Positions 7,679 to 9,658 of a stretch of DNA of 9,658 nt are shown piece after piece. The stretch is taken from assembly GCA_024709705.1 (NCBI GenBank), contig JANJWE010000323.1:1-9658 (forward strand), in the 5' to 3' direction. The DNA is from Flavobacterium sp. GTDB taxonomy: Bacteria > Bacteroidota > Bacteroidia > Flavobacteriales > Flavobacteriaceae. The translations under genes were made by a program, and so were the position numbers. The number at the start of each line of letters is the position of its first letter. Within the stretch, counting starts at the first letter, position 1. Below the pieces are notes generated by a model that saw only the letters and a list, made by a program, of their open reading frames with translations, searched no databases and was not told where the DNA came from.

Positions 7679-7972
7679 TTAGGTATAAAATTTGAAAGTT
7701 CTGTAAATACGATTAATAGGAATTCCAATTCCTTGATTGAGTATTACCCGTTTCTTGGTAACACCACAGACCTTTGCTTCAACAACTTTTTTAGACTCAT
7801 TATCCTCAAAATAAATTTTGATTTTAAAGTAATCTAAATTTCCAAATGACAAGGCTAATTTTAATTCGGATAACCGCTGATGAATTGCTTCATTTTTCTG
7901 TAATACATCAGACTTTGGAAAGACGAGAGAAGAAATTTTCTCGTTTTCAATGGATTCGTAAAGAGAGGCCAT
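7679..7972 (-). CDS. Uncharacterised small protein, first copy of a tandem paralogue pair
   Basis: A 97-residue cytosolic protein starting MASLYESIENEKISSL. Aligned without gaps to the downstream copy, about 52 of 93 positions are identical by hand count. Shared blocks are SLVFP, DVL, SE-L, ALS-GNL, FED--SKKVVE, GVT, VIL-QG and IPINRIY. The central helix (about 28-45) carries the most changes, while the strand-rich C-terminal half is best conserved. The C-terminal tail, RTFKFYT, is four residues longer than in the sister gene. It is first in a two-gene operon with a perfect -7 element 39 nt upstream (8011-8018). Function is unknown; the conserved IPINRI ending suggests a structural or binding role rather than an enzyme, and no catalytic motif is seen. 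Confidence 0.82.
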   Translation of the reverse strand: MASLYESIENEKISSLVFPKSDVLQKNEAIHQRLSELKLALSFGNLDYFKIKIYFEDNESKKVVEAKVCGVTKKRVILNQGIGIPINRIYRTFKFYT

Positions 7973-8010
7973 AGTACTGAATTTAGGTTAATAATTAGAT
8001 TAAGGGGACT

Positions 8011-8018
8011 CAAATTTA
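8011..8018 (-). promoter_or_regulatory. Candidate promoter of the paralogue pair (-7 element)
   Basis: The minus strand reads TAAATTTG, an exact TAnnTTTG match, 39 nt upstream of the first ATG. No TTG lies at the usual -33 distance. The predicted start near 8004 gives a leader of about 30 nt. Confidence 0.5.
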
Positions 8019-8061
8019 ACAAAAAAACAATAACTTATTAAAAATACAGCACTTTTTTTAT

Positions 8062-8075
8062 AATTAATATTAATT
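8062..8075. repeat. Perfect 14-bp AT palindrome
   Basis: AATTAATATTAATT reads the same on both strands. It lies 43 nt upstream of the -7 element of the paralogue operon, where an activator or operator could sit. It is made only of A and T in an AT-rich region, so chance is a fair alternative. Confidence 0.3.
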
Positions 8076-8085
8076 TTTGTGGTTT

Positions 8086-8151
8086 CCCGTAAAGTTTAAT
8101 CCATTTCAAAACCAAAAATCCATTAACCCGTATTGAGTTTACATTTCAAAA
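8086..8151. repeat. Two copies of an imperfect direct repeat of about 25 bp
   Basis: Copy 1 is 8086-8111 and copy 2 is 8127-8151, a period of 41 nt. Each has, in the same order, CCCGTA, then AGTTTA, then CATTTCAAAA: 22 matching bases, with small insertions between blocks (ATC in copy 1, extra TTG in copy 2). A partial third match, CGTAAAGTT, lies at 8205-8213. The repeat is in gene-free DNA upstream of the paralogue operon. Confidence 0.5.
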
Positions 8152-8293
8152 AAATTATTGGGTTAACAGAAGTAATTTATAGTTAAGAAAAAAGGGTTGG
8201 TGCTCGTAAAGTTGAAAAGAGTTGTTGCTAAAAATATTAATCGATTTTGAGGTGTATTTTTTTTCTAAAACGAACTTGGAAAAATATAGATAT

Positions 8294-8326
8294 AAAAAAA
8301 TCCCTTGAGCCAAGCTCAAGAGATTT
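8294..8326 (-). terminator. Rho-independent terminator of the tRNA-Pro transcript
   Basis: On the minus strand AAATCTCTTGAGC (8326 down to 8314) pairs with GCTCAAGGGATTT (8310 down to 8298) over 13 bp with one T-G wobble and a TTG loop. The transcript then ends in a run of T (complement of A 8294-8300). It begins 5 nt past the tRNA 3' end. Confidence 0.92.
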
Positions 8327-8331
8327 TACCG

Positions 8332-8405
8332 TCGGGATGACTGGATTCGAACCAGCGACCCCTAGCACCCCATGCTAGTACGCTACCAGGCTGCGCTACA
8401 TCCCG
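8332..8405 (-). tRNA. tRNA-Pro, anticodon GGG
   Basis: The 74-nt cloverleaf reads on the minus strand. The acceptor stem CGGGATG/CATCCCG is perfect over 7 bp with discriminator A at 8332. The D arm has GCGC/GCGT with AGCCTGGTA in the loop. The anticodon stem CTAGC/GCTAG holds the loop ATGGGGT, which places GGG (8371 down to 8369) as anticodon. The T arm carries TTCGAAT. Anticodon GGG reads proline CCC and CCU codons. The 3' CCA is not encoded (the genome has CGG), so it must be added after transcription. It has its own promoter and terminator. Confidence 0.98.
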
Positions 8406-8416
8406 AAAAGTGATGG

Positions 8417-8447
8417 CAAAAGTATGTTTTTTGAATCAATATCACAA
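8417..8447 (-). promoter_or_regulatory. Promoter of tRNA-Pro
   Basis: On the minus strand TTG (8447-8445), a 20-nt spacer, and TACTTTTG (8424-8417) match the Bacteroidota -33/-7 pattern exactly. Transcription would start about 5 nt before the mature tRNA 5' end. This is the best complete promoter in the window. Confidence 0.75.
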
Positions 8448-8502
8448 TTATTTTTAAAAATAATCTTAATGAATTTTCGTTATCCATTCGTAAATAATTG
8501 AC

Positions 8503-8510
8503 TACATTTG
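8503..8510 (+). promoter_or_regulatory. Candidate promoter of the ABC ATPase gene (-7 element)
   Basis: TACATTTG is a perfect TAnnTTTG match 19 nt before the ATG. The -33 side has only a poor TTCG about 23 nt away. The leader would be about 13 nt and includes a run of T (8521-8529) just before the ATG; no Shine-Dalgarno is present. Confidence 0.6.
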
Positions 8511-8529
8511 AAAAAACACATTTTTTTTT

Positions 8530-9658
8530 ATGTCTGAATTTGAAAAACAATACCAACATATCCTTAACAATCTGCAGTTTGAGGACTTTAATTGGGTAAC
8601 CAAACGTATTATCGACTTAACTTTAGATACCGAAAACGAATCCTTTTATAACCGAACTGTTACTTTTTTAGACTATACAGACACTCAACCTTCAAATGAA
8701 GATTTAAAAATAGAATGTCAAAAGTTACTAACAGAACTGTATGATTTTTTAAAAAACAAAACAGAGCCCCAGAAAAAACTTTTGGTTTCTTGTCAAGAAA
8801 TGACAAAAAAATACAGCAGTAACGGATTTTCACTTGGTCCCATTTCTTTAAATATTCATGAAGGCGAAATAATAGGATTAGTGGGCGAAAACGGAAATGG
8901 TAAAACCACTTTGTTGCGTACTTTATGTGGTGAATTCACACCCACAGACGGAAAACTCACCTATCATTTTGAACACACCGATTTGTATGATTTACGAACG
9001 AAATTGGTTTACATTCCGCAAAGAACTGAATCGTGGTACGGATCTATGTTTGAAAATTTGCAATTTACAGCTACTCATTATGGCTACAAACCTTCAGAGA
9101 ATAAATGGGTTGTAGAACTTGTAATTGCCCGTTTGGGATTGAGGAAATTTAAGAATTACAAATGGAAAGACTTATCGTCCGGTTATAAAATGCGATTTGA
9201 ATTAGCTAGATTGTTACTTCGAAAATCTAAAATTTTACTCATTGATGAGCCTTTGGCTAATCTGGATATTCTTGCCCAACAAACCATTTTGGAGGATTTT
9301 AAAACCATTGCCAAATCTCCTTTTCGTCCGTTAGGAATAGTATTGAGTTCTCAACAGCTTTATGAAGTAGAAAAAACATCAGATCAAGTGGTGTTTTTAA
9401 AAAATGGACAACAAAAAAATCTACATGAAAATTCCGCATCATCTTCTGATAGAGTATTGAATTTCATTGTAGAGTTTGAAACAACATGGACTCAAAATGC
9501 CTTAGACAAATTACTTAAAAAACATCATTTGGTCTCACTTCACTTTAATGGAAGTACATTTATAGCCGAGTTTGACAATGAATTTACGAGTTTCGACTTT
9601 TTAAAAATCGTTCATGATGAAGAGATTCCCATGAATTACTTTAGAGACATTTCAAATT
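8530..9658 (+). CDS. ABC transporter ATP-binding protein with N-terminal extension, 3'-truncated
   Basis: The frame stays open from ATG 8530 to the window edge: 376 whole codons, with the stop outside. Residues of about 1-85 form a charged helical extension (FEKQYQHILNNLQFEDFNW, KIECQKLLTELYDFLKNK) that ordinary ABC ATPases lack. Then comes a nucleotide-binding domain: Tyr95 as A-loop candidate, Walker A GENGNGKTT (119-127), Q-loop IPQR with Gln164, signature LSSGY (215-219, where LSGGQ is usual), Walker B KILLIDEP (234-241, catalytic Glu240), and D-loop LANLD. At the H-loop the sequence is LSSQQLYEVE: Gln275 stands where the switch histidine normally is. Residues of about 310-376 make a further C-terminal domain. 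ATP-driven transport with a membrane permease, probably encoded downstream, is inferred; the substrate cannot be told. The start fits a perfect -7 element 19 nt upstream. Confidence 0.88.
   Translation, partial: MSEFEKQYQHILNNLQFEDFNWVTKRIIDLTLDTENESFYNRTVTFLDYTDTQPSNEDLKIECQKLLTELYDFLKNKTEPQKKLLVSCQEMTKKYSSNGFSLGPISLNIHEGEIIGLVGENGNGKTTLLRTLCGEFTPTDGKLTYHFEHTDLYDLRTKLVYIPQRTESWYGSMFENLQFTATHYGYKPSENKWVVELVIARLGLRKFKNYKWKDLSSGYKMRFELARLLLRKSKILLIDEPLANLDILAQQTILEDFKTIAKSPFRPLGIVLSSQQLYEVEKTSDQVVFLKNGQQKNLHENSASSSDRVLNFIVEFETTWTQNALDKLLKKHHLVSLHFNGSTFIAEFDNEFTSFDFLKIVHDEEIPMNYFRDISN

Larger units (their letters stand above)
8019..8293. other. Gene-free stretch between the paralogue promoter and the tRNA terminator
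   Basis: No credible coding frame: the plus strand has no ATG here, and minus-strand ATGs are closed by stops within a few codons. It holds the AT palindrome, the direct repeat, and an inverted repeat TTAACCC (8123-8129) / GGGTTAA (8160-8166) with a 30-nt loop. Nothing else is recognisable in 8170-8290. Confidence 0.6.

Noticed and set aside
7669..7728. A 20-codon N-terminal extension of the second paralogue (start at 7728)
   Set aside because: It overlaps the end of the first paralogue, and the internal Met at 7668 aligns exactly with the start of the other copy.
7973..8331. Possible CRISPR array or small ORF in the gene-free stretch
   Set aside because: There are only two imperfect repeat units, with indels and a spacer of about 15 nt, and no start codon with a useful frame.
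8281..8460. tRNA used as an integration site for a mobile element
   Set aside because: tRNA genes are common attachment sites, but no integrase, no repeated tRNA 3' end and no phage-like gene is seen nearby.
8897..9115. Short plus-strand frame of 72 codons
   Set aside because: It is out of frame inside the ABC ATPase, whose Walker A and Q-loop codons run through the same bases.

Overview
The window looks like the chromosome of a member of Flavobacteriaceae, probably Flavobacterium or a close relative. It is AT-rich. It has several perfect or near-perfect copies of the Bacteroidota -7 promoter element TAnnTTTG and no clear Shine-Dalgarno sequences. Its proteins (a YtxJ-type bacilliredoxin, a stand-alone TonB C-terminal domain protein, a flavobacterial-style lipoprotein) fit that group. 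The assignment is inferred from composition and protein character, not from a database match.

Layout: (1) 2-1078 is the 3' part of fumarylacetoacetase (last step of tyrosine/homogentisate breakdown), closed by a strong terminator. (2) 1188-2369 is an uncharacterised lipoprotein, convergent with ytxJ (2373-2759, minus strand); only 3 nt separate the stop codons. (3) ytxJ is divergent from clpB (2925-5528). The 165-nt region between them has candidate promoters on both strands and a motif occurring three times. clpB ends at a hairpin terminator with a GAGA loop. (4) 5659-6069 and 6151-7338 encode two exported proteins: a TonB C-terminal-type domain protein and a thioredoxin-fold protein with a CSIC motif. 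(5) A bidirectional terminator separates these from a minus-strand pair of tandem paralogues of about 95 residues (7679-7972, then 7387-7668), which I do not recognise. (6) A gene-free stretch of about 360 nt holds a promoter, a 14-bp palindrome and an imperfect direct repeat of about 25 bp. (7) tRNA-Pro(GGG) lies at 8332-8405 (minus) with its own promoter and terminator. (8) From 8530 to the window edge runs an ABC-transporter ATPase, cut at its 3' end, with an unusual helical N-terminal extension and glutamine at the H-loop position.

Most genes are ordinary housekeeping genes. ClpB (protein disaggregation), YtxJ (thiol repair) and the CSIC protein all touch proteostasis or redox, but nothing in the sequence shows that they act as one system. 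I see no mobile element, CRISPR array, phage gene or clear defence island. The items most worth a second look are the paralogue pair, the atypical ABC ATPase and the repeats in the non-coding regions.
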